Assembly (NCBI GenBank): GCA_023254055.1
Contig: JALQYN010000065.1
Coordinates: 1-64,000 of the forward strand
DNA: 64,000 nucleotides
Source of the DNA: Polaribacter sp.
GTDB taxonomy: Bacteria > Bacteroidota > Bacteroidia > Flavobacteriales > Flavobacteriaceae
Reading direction: 5' to 3'
How positions within the stretch are numbered: the stretch's first letter is position 1; each line of letters opens with the position of its first letter. Positions 33,898-44,218 of this stretch are shown one piece after another. Under the pieces are notes generated by a model. That model did not search any database. It saw only the letters and a program-made list of their open reading frames with translations, and was not told the DNA's origin. A program made the position numbers and the translations under genes.

Positions 33898-36171
33898 ATG
33901 TCTAAAAAGAAGAAAATTTTTAAAAAGAAAGGTAGAATCATTAAAGATTTAACCAAAAATATATTTAAAATATTAAATGAAGATGCAAATCAATCTTATA
34001 ATTATAAGCAAATAGCATCAAAAATAGGTATTTCTGATACCGATGGAAAAACTCAAATTTTAAAAAAATTAGCAGAATTAACAGCAACTAAAAAAATTAA
34101 AGAAACTGATAGAGGTAAATTTACAATCAATCAAGATAGAAAATACCATATTGGCACCTTAGATTTAACAACAAATGGTAATGGATATTTTATTTGTGAT
34201 GATTTTGAAAATGATATTTTTATTCCGTCTATCAATTTAAATAAAGCACTACATAAAGACACTGTAAAAGTGTATACCTACAATAAAAGAGGAAGTAAAA
34301 AATTAGAAGCAGATGTTGTAGAAGTGTTGGAAAGAGCAAAAACAGAGTTTGTTGGTGTTTTACAATTGAATAAAAACTTTGGTTTTGTAATTCCAGATGA
34401 CAATAAAATGTATGCAGATCTTTTTGTTTCGCAAAACAAAATTAATGGAGCAGAAGACGGAGATAAAGTAGTTGCTACTTTAACAGATTGGCCATCTAAC
34501 TCCAAAAATCCTTTTGGGAAAATTACACAAGTTTTAGGAAAACCTGGAGATCATAATACAGAAATGCATTCTATTTTAGTGGAATATGGTTTACCGTATG
34601 AGTTTCCGAAAGAAGTTGAAGCAGAAGCAGAAAATTTACCAATAGAAATTACAAAAGAAGAAATTGCAAAACGTAGAGATATGCGGAACGATTTAACTTT
34701 TACAATTGATCCGAAAGATGCAAAAGATTTTGATGATGCTTTATCGTTTACTAAATTAGAAAATGGAAATTATGAAATAGGAATTCATATTGCAGACGTA
34801 TCACATTATTTGCAAGAAAAAACAATTTTAGATGATGAAGCTTATGATAGAGCAACTTCGGTTTATTTAGTAGATAGAGTAGTACCTATGCTACCCGAAA
34901 TGTTATCAAACGGAGTTTGTTCTTTAAGACCTAATGAAGAAAAATTAACCTTTTCTGCAGTGTTTGAAATCAATGAAAAAGCACAAGTTATTAAAGAATG
35001 GTTTGGTAGAACAGTTACCTATTCAGATCAACGCTTTGCTTATGAAGAAGCACAATATTTAATAGAACAAAATCAAGATGAAAGAAACAAGAAACAAGAC
35101 AACTCAGAAACTGTCATTCCGAACGAGGAAAGAGGAGGAATCTCATATTTAAAATGTACAATTCCTGCGGATATTTCTATCACAGATATAGAATATACCG
35201 TAACAAAAGAAATTGTTGAAGCAACTTTAAAGCTAGATGAATTAGCAAAAAAAATGCGAAAAAAACGCATGCAGGCTGGTGCAATCTCTTTTGATAGAGT
35301 AGAAGTAAAGTTTAATTTAGATGAAGAGGCAAATCCGGTTGGTGTTTTCTTTAAAGAAGCAAAAGATGCTAATAAATTAATTGAAGAATTTATGTTGTTA
35401 GCAAATAGAAAAGTAGCAGAATTTATCGGACAAGAGAAAGGAAAACCAAGTAAAAAAACTTTTATTTATCGTGTTCACGACGAGCCAAATATTGATAAAT
35501 TAAATGCTTTACAAGGTATTGTGAGTAAGTTTGGGTATTCGTTAAATACAGAAACGAAAGAAACCATTTCACAATCGTTAAATAAATTACTTTCTGATGT
35601 TCATGGGAAAGCAGAATCTAACATGGTGGAAACCTTAGCGATTAGAACCATGAGTAAAGCAGAGTACACCACACAAAATATTGGACATTATGGATTGGCT
35701 TTTGATTACTATAGTCATTTTACATCACCTATAAGACGTTATCCGGATGTGATGACACATAGATTACTTCAATATTATTTAGATGGCGGAAAATCACCGA
35801 AAGCGGAGATTTATGAAGAAAAATGTAAACATTCTTCTCAAATGGAAGAATTAGCCTCTAAAGCAGAAAGAGATTCTATTAAATACATGCAAGTAAAATA
35901 CATGCAAGATCATAAAGACATGGAGTTTGAGGGTGTTATTTCTGGTGTAACAGAATGGGGGATTTATGTAGAAATCAAAGAAAACAAATGTGAAGGAATG
36001 GTTCGGATTAGAGATATAAAAAGTGATTATTTTATATTTGATGAAAAACAATATGCAATTATTGGTCAATCTACAAAACAAATTTATCAATTAGGAGATG
36101 ACGTTGTGGTAAAAGTAAAAAAAACAGACTTAGAGCGTAAACATTTAGATTTTACTTTGATAGAAGAATAA
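33898..36171 (+). CDS. rnr: Ribonuclease R
   Basis: A 757-residue 3'-5' exoribonuclease of the RNB family. Domains in order: N-terminal winged helix (about 12-75), two cold-shock domains (about 80-230), RNB core with DPKDAKDFDDALS (about 272-284) holding the catalytic Asp residues, FTSPIRRYPDVMTH (about 609) and a C-terminal S1 domain (about 675-757). It degrades structured RNA. An insert around residues 398-420 (TVIPNEERGGIS) matches the family-1 genomic repeat in frame and is described separately. Confidence 0.95.
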   Translation: MSKKKKIFKKKGRIIKDLTKNIFKILNEDANQSYNYKQIASKIGISDTDGKTQILKKLAELTATKKIKETDRGKFTINQDRKYHIGTLDLTTNGNGYFICDDFENDIFIPSINLNKALHKDTVKVYTYNKRGSKKLEADVVEVLERAKTEFVGVLQLNKNFGFVIPDDNKMYADLFVSQNKINGAEDGDKVVATLTDWPSNSKNPFGKITQVLGKPGDHNTEMHSILVEYGLPYEFPKEVEAEAENLPIEITKEEIAKRRDMRNDLTFTIDPKDAKDFDDALSFTKLENGNYEIGIHIADVSHYLQEKTILDDEAYDRATSVYLVDRVVPMLPEMLSNGVCSLRPNEEKLTFSAVFEINEKAQVIKEWFGRTVTYSDQRFAYEEAQYLIEQNQDERNKKQDNSETVIPNEERGGISYLKCTIPADISITDIEYTVTKEIVEATLKLDELAKKMRKKRMQAGAISFDRVEVKFNLDEEANPVGVFFKEAKDANKLIEEFMLLANRKVAEFIGQEKGKPSKKTFIYRVHDEPNIDKLNALQGIVSKFGYSLNTETKETISQSLNKLLSDVHGKAESNMVETLAIRTMSKAEYTTQNIGHYGLAFDYYSHFTSPIRRYPDVMTHRLLQYYLDGGKSPKAEIYEEKCKHSSQMEELASKAERDSIKYMQVKYMQDHKDMEFEGVISGVTEWGIYVEIKENKCEGMVRIRDIKSDYFIFDEKQYAIIGQSTKQIYQLGDDVVVKVKKTDLERKHLDFTLIEE
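35113..35144. repeat. Repeat-derived insert inside rnr
   Basis: GTCATTCCGAACGAGG ... GGAATCTC reproduces the half-unit of the intergenic family-1 repeat (GTCATT[GC/CC]...[GC/GG]AATCT) within an open frame. It encodes about eleven residues, VIPNEERGGIS, in the linker before the helix QAGAISFDRVEVKF. Confidence 0.5.
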
Positions 36172-36231
36172 ACTATCTTGTCACAATAAAAACAAAAAAA
36201 TGTCTTTATAGAGATATAAATAAGATAAAAA

Positions 36232-36909
36232 ATGAAAAAGCTATTAACTTTAGTAAGCTTGTTTACAATCTTTTCTATTTATAGTCAAGACACTATTAAA
36301 AAAGCTGTAGGAGATTTTACAACACTTAAAGTGTACAACGGTATTGATGTTGAGTTGATAAAATCAGACAAACAAGAAATTTTTATTACAGGTGAGAAAG
36401 CACAAAAAGTCAATGTAAAAACCACAAGAGACATCTTAAAGTTATATTTACCTTTTCCGGAATCCCTAGCAAACGGTAAAGTAAAAATTGTTGTTTATTA
36501 CTCTAAAGATATTGATATTATAGATGCTAATGAAGGCGCTTCTATTACAGCAAAAGAGTTTAAACAACAAAAAGTAGAGATAAAAACACAAGAAATGGCT
36601 TTTATTAATATGGTTCTAGAGGTTCAATACTTAACAATTAAGGCCGTTACAGGAGGAGCTATTAAATTAACAGGAAGCACAAAAAACCAAACCATAGAAG
36701 TTAATAATAGTGGTGTGTATCGTGGTTATAACTTAAAAGTTGAAAACACAACCTATATTAGAGCGGCTCTTGGGGGAAAAGGAGAAGTAAACTCTGGAGA
36801 AACACTAGATGCAAAAGTTAGTTTTGGCGGAACTATTTTTTATAAAGGAACCCCAGAAGTATTAAAAACAAAAAAAGTTCTTGGCGGAACCATTGAAGCA
36901 AAGAATTAA
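36232..36909 (+). CDS. Head GIN domain (DUF2807) protein, exported
   Basis: A 225-residue exported protein. The signal peptide MKKLLTLVSLFTIFSIYSQ is cleaved near residue 19. The remainder is a repetitive beta-helix-like DUF2807 domain: DFTTLKVYNGIDVELIKSD and GGAIKLTGSTKNQTIEVNNSG are typical. The family is called putative auto-transporter adhesin, but that role is not shown. It lies 61 bases after rnr, with tatA 40 bases downstream. Confidence 0.8.
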   Translation: MKKLLTLVSLFTIFSIYSQDTIKKAVGDFTTLKVYNGIDVELIKSDKQEIFITGEKAQKVNVKTTRDILKLYLPFPESLANGKVKIVVYYSKDIDIIDANEGASITAKEFKQQKVEIKTQEMAFINMVLEVQYLTIKAVTGGAIKLTGSTKNQTIEVNNSGVYRGYNLKVENTTYIRAALGGKGEVNSGETLDAKVSFGGTIFYKGTPEVLKTKKVLGGTIEAKN

Positions 36910-36923
36910 TAAAAAGCTTTTTG

Positions 36924-36931
36924 TATCTTTG
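36924..36931 (+). promoter_or_regulatory. -7 promoter box of tatA
   Basis: TATCTTTG, 17 bases before the tatA ATG, matches TAnnTTTG and suggests tatA can be transcribed apart from the preceding gene. Confidence 0.55.
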
Positions 36932-36948
36932 TTACAAAATTAGAAACA

Positions 36949-37134
36949 ATGAATTTAAATAATATGATTTTGTTTATAGGAATGCCACAAGTAGTAATAA
37001 TTATTGTGGTTGTTTTATTGCTTTTTGGAGGTAGAAAAATTCCTGAATTAATGAAAGGCTTAGGTAGCGGAATTAAAGAATTTAAAAACGCAGCCAAAGA
37101 AGAAGATAAAGATAAAATAGACGAAAAAAAGTAG
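36949..37134 (+). CDS. tatA: Sec-independent protein translocase TatA/E
   Basis: A 61-residue TatA-type protein. One hydrophobic span ([16 protein letters not shown], about 12-27) is followed by the signature [20 protein letters not shown] amphipathic helix and an acidic-basic tail. It forms the pore part of the Tat system, exporting folded proteins. tatC is not in the window. The internal Met at residue 6 is an alternative start. Confidence 0.92.
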   Translation: MNLNNMILFIGMPQVVIIIVVVLLLFGGRKIPELMKGLGSGIKEFKNAAKEEDKDKIDEKK

Positions 37135-37148
37135 TTTATAAAAACACA

Positions 37149-37184
37149 TAAAAAAACCGAAGACAGTATCTTCGGTTTTTTTTA
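37149..37184. terminator. Bidirectional terminator between tatA and the YbjQ gene
   Basis: AACCGAAGA (37155-37163) pairs with TCTTCGGTT (37169-37177) around the loop CAGTA. The stem is flanked by A6 and T8 and can end transcription from both converging sides. Confidence 0.88.
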
Positions 37185-37199
37185 TTTTATAAAGTTATC

Positions 37200-37517
37200 T
37201 TAAAACTTTACGGCGGTTCCAGAAGCTGTTACCATTAACATGCCGCCAGAAGAACCAACTGTTTCATAATCTAAATCTACACCAATAACGGCATCAGCCC
37301 CTAGGCGCATTGCCTGATCTTCCATTTCTTTTAAAGCAATATCCTTTGCTTCACGCAACACTTTTTCGTACGAACCAGACCTACCACCAACAATATCTCT
37401 AATTCCAGCAAATATATCCTTAAATAAATTTGCACCAATTATTGTTTCGCCAGTAACAATTCCTAGGTATTGTTTTATTTCGTGGGTATCTAATGTATTT
37501 GTTGTCGTTACAATCAT
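37200..37517 (-). CDS. YbjQ family protein (UPF0145, heavy-metal binding-like)
   Basis: A 105-residue YbjQ-family protein. The markers are [19 protein letters not shown] (about 12-30) and [15 protein letters not shown] (about 78). It probably forms a pentameric ring, as in structures of the family; the function is unknown. It overlaps the upstream SPFH gene by 4 bases (ATGA), so the two are co-translated. Confidence 0.9.
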   Translation of the reverse strand: MIVTTTNTLDTHEIKQYLGIVTGETIIGANLFKDIFAGIRDIVGGRSGSYEKVLREAKDIALKEMEDQAMRLGADAVIGVDLDYETVGSSGGMLMVTASGTAVKF

Positions 37518-38431
37518 GAATCTTTTTTTCTTGTTGTTGAACTTTCGTTTATTTTATTTGCCGCAACCAAACTTGTTACCATATCGTTTAACATAGTACT
37601 AGCTGCATTAGGGTTGTTTGGTAATAATATTAAATTACTATTTGTATCAGCACCAATAGACTGTAAGGTATCATAATGTTGAGTTATTACAATTAAGGCA
37701 GAAGCCTCTTGGGAATTGATACCCGCTTTGTTTAATACATCGACAGACTCTTCTAAACCACGAGCAATTTCTCTTCGTTGATCTGCAATACCCTTACCTT
37801 GCAAACGCTTGCTTTCTGCTTCTGCTTTTGCACGTTCTACGATTAAAATACGTTGTGCATCTCCTTCATATTGTGCAGCTGTTTTTTCTCTATCTGCCGC
37901 ATTAATTCTATTCATTGCTGCTTTTACTTGAGAATCAGGGTCAATATCGGTTACCAAGGTTTTTATAATATCGTATCCGTAGTTTAACATTGCGTCGTTT
38001 AATTCTGTTTTTACGGCAATTGCAATATCATCTTTTTTAACAAAGACATCATCTAGTTTCATTTTTGGCACTTCGGCACGAACCACATCAAATACATAAG
38101 AAGTAATTTGATCGTGAGGATAATCTAACTTATAAAAAGCATCATACACTTTGTCTTTAATCACCATAAACTGTACAGATACTTTTAATTTTACAAATAC
38201 ATCATCTAGTGTTTTTGTTTCAATTATTACATCTAATTGTTGAATTTTCAAACTCAATCTCCCAGCAATCCTATCAATAACAGGAATTTTTATTTGCAGA
38301 CCCGATTGACGAATACTTTGAAACCTTCCAAAGCGCTCAATAATTGCAGAAGTTTGTTGTTTAACAGTAAAAAAAGAGGCAAATATTAATAATAAGCCTA
38401 AAACGATGAGTATCATGTAAGTTGGATTCAT
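37514..38431 (-). CDS. SPFH/band 7 (stomatin-like) membrane protein
   Basis: A 305-residue SPFH protein like QmcA/paraslipin. The N-terminal anchor [18 protein letters not shown] is followed by [20 protein letters not shown], the SPFH start, and a coiled coil [25 protein letters not shown] (near 175-200). It scaffolds membrane microdomains and is often linked to membrane-protein quality control. It shares an operon with ybjQ. Confidence 0.92.
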   Translation of the reverse strand: MNPTYMILIVLGLLLIFASFFTVKQQTSAIIERFGRFQSIRQSGLQIKIPVIDRIAGRLSLKIQQLDVIIETKTLDDVFVKLKVSVQFMVIKDKVYDAFYKLDYPHDQITSYVFDVVRAEVPKMKLDDVFVKKDDIAIAVKTELNDAMLNYGYDIIKTLVTDIDPDSQVKAAMNRINAADREKTAAQYEGDAQRILIVERAKAEAESKRLQGKGIADQRREIARGLEESVDVLNKAGINSQEASALIVITQHYDTLQSIGADTNSNLILLPNNPNAASTMLNDMVTSLVAANKINESSTTRKKDS

Positions 38432-38532
38432 AAGAGATTATTTAATTTTATTAAAGATACAATGTTTCCGTTTTAAAATCAAAACATTGTACTTATATGT
38501 AGTAAATACTAAGAAAATGTTACAAACTGTTA

Positions 38533-39288
38533 TTAAAAAGTATATTGAATTCCGTTTTCTAACTTATATTGTGAGTTGGGAATTCCTAAAACAGGAAATT
38601 TATCTAATTGATAACTAAAAGAGGTAACAAGAGCAAGTTTTTTAAAGAAAGAAAAAGAGAATGAGGTTTCGCTAGAAATTCTGTAATCTGAAAAAAGATT
38701 CAGTTTTGGTTGATAATAGGTTGTGCTTGATATAGCGATTTTTTTATTAAGATTTAAATTGAAAGAAAAGTAAATGTTTCCTCGTGTTGCTTTGTCAATA
38801 ACATCACCAGAATTACCAACAGAATTTTCGTGTTCATACATGATAAGCGTTCCAAGAAAAAATTTGTTTTTTTCTGAATGAAACAACTGAAAGCGCGTAC
38901 CTAAACCCACCAAAGCTCTAAAATTAATAAAAGAAACCTTATCTTTTTGCAGCTGTGTAAACACCTCAAAAGTTAAACGAGGTTTTAATCGATAATTATA
39001 CCTTAAATGCTGAACGCTTTTATCTGTAAATTTTTCGTTGTTTGCTTCTGTAAAAACAAAAGTGTTTAAAAAAAGAAAAAGGTTTTTACCAGTAGCGTAT
39101 TGAAGTGTAACCTCGTTTGTTAAATTAAAAAAAGTATTTACGTTTTTGGTTAAATCAAAATCTAGTTTAACACTTCCTAAAAATCGAGAAGAATCAGAAT
39201 GATTCCGAATACTCTCTATATTCACTACTTGACAAAAAGCAACAGTGTTTATAAAGAGAAGGAATAAAAAAACATGCTTTTTAGACAT
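38533..39288 (-). CDS. DUF481 family outer-membrane protein
   Basis: A 251-residue exported protein. The signal peptide MSKKHVFLFLLFINTVAFCQ is cleaved near residue 19-20. The rest is a series of amphipathic strands with aromatic residues and ends in YTF, as in small outer-membrane beta barrels. It matches DUF481 (YdiY-like). Function unknown. It begins 3 bases after gltX, so it is co-transcribed with it. Confidence 0.78.
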   Translation of the reverse strand: MSKKHVFLFLLFINTVAFCQVVNIESIRNHSDSSRFLGSVKLDFDLTKNVNTFFNLTNEVTLQYATGKNLFLFLNTFVFTEANNEKFTDKSVQHLRYNYRLKPRLTFEVFTQLQKDKVSFINFRALVGLGTRFQLFHSEKNKFFLGTLIMYEHENSVGNSGDVIDKATRGNIYFSFNLNLNKKIAISSTTYYQPKLNLFSDYRISSETSFSFSFFKKLALVTSFSYQLDKFPVLGIPNSQYKLENGIQYTF

Positions 39289-39291
39289 TTT

Positions 39292-40815
39292 TTATAAAAG
39301 GGTTTCTATTGCTTTTTCAATTCTACTAATCGTTTCTTCTTTACCAATCATTTCTATGATTTCAAAAACATCTGGACCTTGAAGTGCGCCAACCAAGGCT
39401 AAACGTAATGGCATCATTACTTTTCCAAAGCCAATTTCATTTGAAACAATCCAACTTTTTATTGTGTTTTGAACGTTTTCTGTAGTAAAATCATTTACCG
39501 ATTTTACCAAACCAATTACATTTTCTAGCACCTCTTTAGTGTCATCTTTAATCGCTTTCTTAACAGCTTTTTCATCATAAGACGTTGGTGCTTGAAAAAA
39601 GAAATCGGATAGGCTCCAGAAATCAGACACAAAAACGGCACGTTCTTTAATCAATGAAACTACTTTTTCTATGTATTTTTCATCTTTGGAAGTCCCTTTT
39701 TTTGACAGAATAGGGATATATAATTTTGTTAGTTCCTCATCAGATTTAGTTTGTAAATACTGTTGATTGAACCAGTTTGTTTTTTCGGGGCTAAACTTGG
39801 CCCCAGATTTACTAACACGCTTTAAATCAAATACTTGAACCAGTTCTTCTAATGTAAAAAGTTCTTGTTCTGTACCTGGGTTCCAACCCAATAGAGCTAA
39901 CATATTTATAAAAGCATCGGCAAAATATCCATCTTCTTTATAGCCACGAGAAACATCACCTGTTTGTTCGTTTGTGTATTCTAAAGGAAACACCGGAAAC
40001 CCTAATTTATCTCCATCACGTTTGCTTAGTTTACCTTTTCCAACAGGCTTTAAAATCAAGGGCAGGTGTGCAAATTTTGGCGCTTCCCAACCAAATGCTT
40101 TATACAATAATACATGCAACGGCATCGATGGCAACCATTCTTCTCCACGAATTACATGTGTAATTTTCATCAAATGATCATCTACGATGTTTGCTAAATG
40201 ATAGGTTGGCATTCCGTCTGATTTATACAAAACTTTATCGTCTAAAGTATTTGTTTCTATCTTTATGGTTCCACGAATTTCATCATTCATCAGCAATGTT
40301 TCGTCTTGAGGCGTTTTAAAACGAATTACATAATTTTCTCCTGCATCAATTTTTTGTTGTACTTCTTCTTTAGACAACACCAACGAATTTACCAAACGCC
40401 CTTTTTCTCTATTGTGCCAATTATAAATAAAGGTTTTACCTTGTTCTTCATGGTTTTTTCTATGGAAATCAAGTTGTTCAGAACTATCAAAAGCATAATA
40501 TGCCCAACCTTTTTCAATTAAAATATCGGCATATTTTTTATACAAATCTTTACGTTCAGATTGTCTGTAGGGACCATATTTTTCGTTTTTTCCTGGACCT
40601 TCATCAAATGGAATGTTACACCAATTTAAAGCATCAACAATATACTGTTCAGCATTAGCAACATAACGAGTTTGGTCTGTGTCTTCAACGCGTAGCACAA
40701 AGGTTCCCCCATGTTTTTTTGCAAATAAGTAATTAAATAAAGCAGTTCTTACCCCTCCAATATGTAATGGTCCGGTTGGACTTGGTGCAAAACGAACGCG
40801 AATAGTAGATTCCAT
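39292..40815 (-). CDS. gltX: Glutamyl-tRNA synthetase
   Basis: A 507-residue class I synthetase. The HIGH signature is RFAPSPTGPLHIGGVRTALF (residues 8-27), and the KMSKS-type loop is KLSKRDGD near 264. VEDTDQTRYV confirms the glutamyl type. It attaches glutamate to tRNA-Glu. A -7 box TATCTTTG lies on the minus strand at 40836-40843. Confidence 0.97.
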   Translation of the reverse strand: MESTIRVRFAPSPTGPLHIGGVRTALFNYLFAKKHGGTFVLRVEDTDQTRYVANAEQYIVDALNWCNIPFDEGPGKNEKYGPYRQSERKDLYKKYADILIEKGWAYYAFDSSEQLDFHRKNHEEQGKTFIYNWHNREKGRLVNSLVLSKEEVQQKIDAGENYVIRFKTPQDETLLMNDEIRGTIKIETNTLDDKVLYKSDGMPTYHLANIVDDHLMKITHVIRGEEWLPSMPLHVLLYKAFGWEAPKFAHLPLILKPVGKGKLSKRDGDKLGFPVFPLEYTNEQTGDVSRGYKEDGYFADAFINMLALLGWNPGTEQELFTLEELVQVFDLKRVSKSGAKFSPEKTNWFNQQYLQTKSDEELTKLYIPILSKKGTSKDEKYIEKVVSLIKERAVFVSDFWSLSDFFFQAPTSYDEKAVKKAIKDDTKEVLENVIGLVKSVNDFTTENVQNTIKSWIVSNEIGFGKVMMPLRLALVGALQGPDVFEIIEMIGKEETISRIEKAIETLL

Positions 40816-40835
40816 TTTTTCTTTTTTGATTGTGG

Positions 40836-40843
40836 CAAAGATA
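40836..40843 (-). promoter_or_regulatory. -7 promoter box of gltX
   Basis: The minus strand reads TATCTTTG followed by C, 20 bases before the gltX ATG. Confidence 0.6.
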
Positions 40844-40951
40844 CTTTAGTTTGATTTGATAAAAAAGTGATATTTTAAATGCTTTTATTAAGGTTTAACA
40901 CTTTCTTAGTTCGCAAAAATTGTAAAAAAGAGTATTTTTATTGGTTATAAG

Positions 40952-43900
40952 ATGAATGCATATAAAAACATAGAAGAAAAACTCCATCAATTTGTCCGTA
41001 AATTTTACACAAATGAATTGATCAAAGGAACGATTATGTTTCTTTCATTGGGTATTTTGTATTTCTTTTTTACGCTATTTATAGAGTATTTTTTATGGTT
41101 ACAACCAACAGCCAGAACCATCCTTTTTATCATCTTTGTTTTGGTTGAACTCTATTTGTTGTTCCGATTTATTTTAACTCCAATTTTTAAGTTAATTGGA
41201 CTAAAAAAGGGAATTTCACACACTGAGTCTTCAAAAATAATTGGAATTCATTTTACAGAAGTAGGAGACAAGCTTATTAATATTTTACAACTTAAAGAAT
41301 CCACAAATCAATCAGAATTATTAATTGCAAGTATTGAGCAAAAATCTAAAGAACTACAACCAATTCCGTTTTCAAATGCAGTAAACTTTAGGCAAAACAA
41401 AAAGTATTTAAAATATGCAGCAATTCCTATTGCTATATGGCTACTCATAACTATCACAGGAAATATTAATATTTTGAACACTTCTTTTAAAAGGGTGGTT
41501 AATTATCGAACAGCTTTCGTTCCTCCAGCACCATTTTCATTTCATTTAGTAAATACAGAGCTAAAAGTAATTCAAGGAAAACCGTTTACAGTAGAAATTG
41601 AAACCAAAGGAGCAGTATTGCCAACAGATGTTACTATTTTTTACAACAATCAAAGTTATTTTTTACAAAACCAAAACGGAACATTTAGTTATACATTTAC
41701 AGACACTAAAAAAAACATAAGCTTTTATGTTGAAGCAAATGGAATCGTTTCACAAAACTATGAGTTGAATGTTGTTAAAACACCAACAGTTCAGAATATT
41801 TCTATTGATTTAGCATATCCTAACTATATTGGTAAGAAGAACGAAACCATAAACAATACAGGAACTATTATCGTTCCAGAGGGAACAAAAACGACCTGGA
41901 ATGTTAGGACAAACCAAACAGATTCAGTTGCGTTTATCTTTGATCAAAAACAACACTTTTTTAATAAGAATAAAGTTGATTTATTCACCCATTCTAAACA
42001 AATTTTAAAACCATTAAATTATCAAATAGCAACCTCTAATTCTGAATTAAAAGAATTTGAAAAACTATACTTTACAATTGATGTTGTAAAAGACGAGTTT
42101 CCGGAAATAGAGGTGTTATCTGAAATAGATAGTTTAAATAATACAGCTCAATTTGCTGGCAAAGTTTCTGATGATTACGGAATTAAAAAAATTGAAATTG
42201 TTTTTTATGATGAAGAAAATCCGACAGAAAAAAAGACACAGAAAATAACGTTCAACAAAGAACAAAATCAAACCTTCTATTATAATTTCCCAGGAGATCT
42301 AGAAATCAATAAAGGGATTGATTATGAAGTTTATTTTCAGGTTTTTGATAATGACGGCGTCAACGGAAGCAAAAAGAGCGAAAGCAAAAAGTTTAGCTTT
42401 AGAAATAAATCAGACAAAGAAATAGAAGAAGAATCGGTTATTCAACAACGTAAACAAATTCAATCTATAGAAAACACCTTATTAAAAAAGCAACAACAAA
42501 AGAAAGAGTTAGAAGAAATAAAGCAAAATCTACAAAACAATAAAAATGTTAATTGGAACGATAAAAAGAAGATAGATAATTACATCAAGCGTCAGGAGCA
42601 GTACAAACAAATGATGCAGCGCCAAACAGACAAACTGCAAGAAAATATCAAAGATTTACCCAAAGATTCAGAAACTATTAAAGAAAAAAAGGAACAGCTG
42701 AAGAAAAGAATAGAAGAGCTTAAAAAGTTAGAAAAAGAGCAAAAGATATTAGAAGAATTAAAAAAACTAGCAGAAAAATTAAATAAAGACGAATTGCTAA
42801 AAAAAGTAAAGCAGTTAACAGAGCAAAACAAACAACAAGAACGCAGTTTAGAAAGAATTTTAGAACTAACAAAAAGGTTTTATGTAGAGCAAAAAACCAT
42901 GCAAATCGCAAATACGTTAGAAGACCTTTCTAAAAAACAAGACAGTCTTGCTAAATCAAAGAATTCAACACTTAATAAGCAACAAGAGATTAAGAAAGAG
43001 TTTGAAACGGTTCAAAAAGAACTTAAAAATTTAGAAAAAGACAATAAAGCGTTGAAAGAACCAATGCAAATACCCGACACAAAAGAAGAACAAAAAGAAG
43101 TAAATAAACAATTAAACAAAGCCCTAGAAAAGAATCAGCCGGATAAAAATCAACAAAAGAGTAGTCAGAAAAAAGCGGCTCAAAAAATGCAAGAAATGAG
43201 TCAGAAAATGCAACAAGCAATGTCTGACATGGAAGGTGAAATGAAAGAAGCAAACGAAAAATCATTACGCATCATTTTAGAAAACTTGCTAAACTTTTCT
43301 TTTAAACAAGAAAATTTAATGGATCGGTTTTCAAATATTAATGTAACGCATCCAGATTTCGGAAAAGAATTAAAAAATCAAAATACGCTAAAAACATATT
43401 TTGAGCACATAGACGACAGTTTGTATGTGTTGTCTATGCGCCTGCCAGAAATATCACCAATTGTTCAAAAAGACCTTACAAATGCTCATTACAATATAGA
43501 TCAATCTCTTGATAATTTTGCAGAAAACAGGTTTAATAGCGGCTTGTCAAATCAGCAATATGTTATGACCGCGGTTAATAATTTAGCAGACTTTTTAAGC
43601 GATATTTTAGACAATATGCAACAGCCAAAAATGTCTAAATCAGGAAAAGGAAAAAAAGGAGGGAAGTCTTTTAGTTTGCCAGACATTATCAAAAAACAAG
43701 AAGACATTGTTAAAAAAATGCAACAAGGAAACAAGAAGGGTCAAGAACAGAAAGGCGAAAAAAAAGGAGAAAGCAAAGGGAATAGAAACGATGATTTAGA
43801 TGGAGATTTATATAATACATATCAACAGCAATCTCAATTACGACAAGAACTTCAAGAGGCTCTAAAAAAGAATGGAATCGGTAACAACCCAGAAGCAAAA

Positions 43901-44218
43901 AAGGTGTTAAAATCGATGGAACAATTAGAAAATGAAATTCTTGAAAAAGGCTTTAATAACGCGACACTTCAAAAAATGCAACAACTTAAATACAACCTGT
44001 TAAAATTAGATAAAGCGGCTTTTGAACAAGACAAAGATACAAAGAGAAAATCTTCTTCTAATCAACAAAAATACAATTCAAACAAGGCTAAATTACTGAT
44101 TCAAAAACTGTTTTACAATCAAACAGAAATATTAAACAGACAATCCTTACCTTTGCAAAAAAGTTACAAAAAGAAAGTACAGGAGTATTTTAATAATTTG
44201 AAAAAGCAAAAAGAATAG
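40952..44218 (+). CDS. DUF4175-family large membrane/coiled-coil protein
   Basis: A 1088-residue protein. Two membrane spans occupy about 25-70 (LSLGILYFFFTLFIEYF), and a third lies at about 155. An exported region with beta-sandwich-like strands (about 180-480) follows. From about 490 to 780 it is a very long coiled coil rich in Lys, Gln and Glu (KQQQKKELEEIKQNLQ). The C-terminus again has Gln-rich helices. Members of DUF4175 are widespread in Bacteroidota, with unknown role. Architecture suggests an envelope-spanning or scaffolding function. Its stop overlaps the GTG start of ybeY by one base. Confidence 0.82.
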   Translation: MNAYKNIEEKLHQFVRKFYTNELIKGTIMFLSLGILYFFFTLFIEYFLWLQPTARTILFIIFVLVELYLLFRFILTPIFKLIGLKKGISHTESSKIIGIHFTEVGDKLINILQLKESTNQSELLIASIEQKSKELQPIPFSNAVNFRQNKKYLKYAAIPIAIWLLITITGNINILNTSFKRVVNYRTAFVPPAPFSFHLVNTELKVIQGKPFTVEIETKGAVLPTDVTIFYNNQSYFLQNQNGTFSYTFTDTKKNISFYVEANGIVSQNYELNVVKTPTVQNISIDLAYPNYIGKKNETINNTGTIIVPEGTKTTWNVRTNQTDSVAFIFDQKQHFFNKNKVDLFTHSKQILKPLNYQIATSNSELKEFEKLYFTIDVVKDEFPEIEVLSEIDSLNNTAQFAGKVSDDYGIKKIEIVFYDEENPTEKKTQKITFNKEQNQTFYYNFPGDLEINKGIDYEVYFQVFDNDGVNGSKKSESKKFSFRNKSDKEIEEESVIQQRKQIQSIENTLLKKQQQKKELEEIKQNLQNNKNVNWNDKKKIDNYIKRQEQYKQMMQRQTDKLQENIKDLPKDSETIKEKKEQLKKRIEELKKLEKEQKILEELKKLAEKLNKDELLKKVKQLTEQNKQQERSLERILELTKRFYVEQKTMQIANTLEDLSKKQDSLAKSKNSTLNKQQEIKKEFETVQKELKNLEKDNKALKEPMQIPDTKEEQKEVNKQLNKALEKNQPDKNQQKSSQKKAAQKMQEMSQKMQQAMSDMEGEMKEANEKSLRIILENLLNFSFKQENLMDRFSNINVTHPDFGKELKNQNTLKTYFEHIDDSLYVLSMRLPEISPIVQKDLTNAHYNIDQSLDNFAENRFNSGLSNQQYVMTAVNNLADFLSDILDNMQQPKMSKSGKGKKGGKSFSLPDIIKKQEDIVKKMQQGNKKGQEQKGEKKGESKGNRNDDLDGDLYNTYQQQSQLRQELQEALKKNGIGNNPEAKKVLKSMEQLENEILEKGFNNATLQKMQQLKYNLLKLDKAAFEQDKDTKRKSSSNQQKYNSNKAKLLIQKLFYNQTEILNRQSLPLQKSYKKKVQEYFNNLKKQKE

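Noticed and set aside
42592-43898. Several minus-strand frames within the DUF4175 gene
   Set aside because: They arise from the Lys/Gln-rich coiled coil read backwards, giving Phe/Leu/Cys-rich nonsense proteins.
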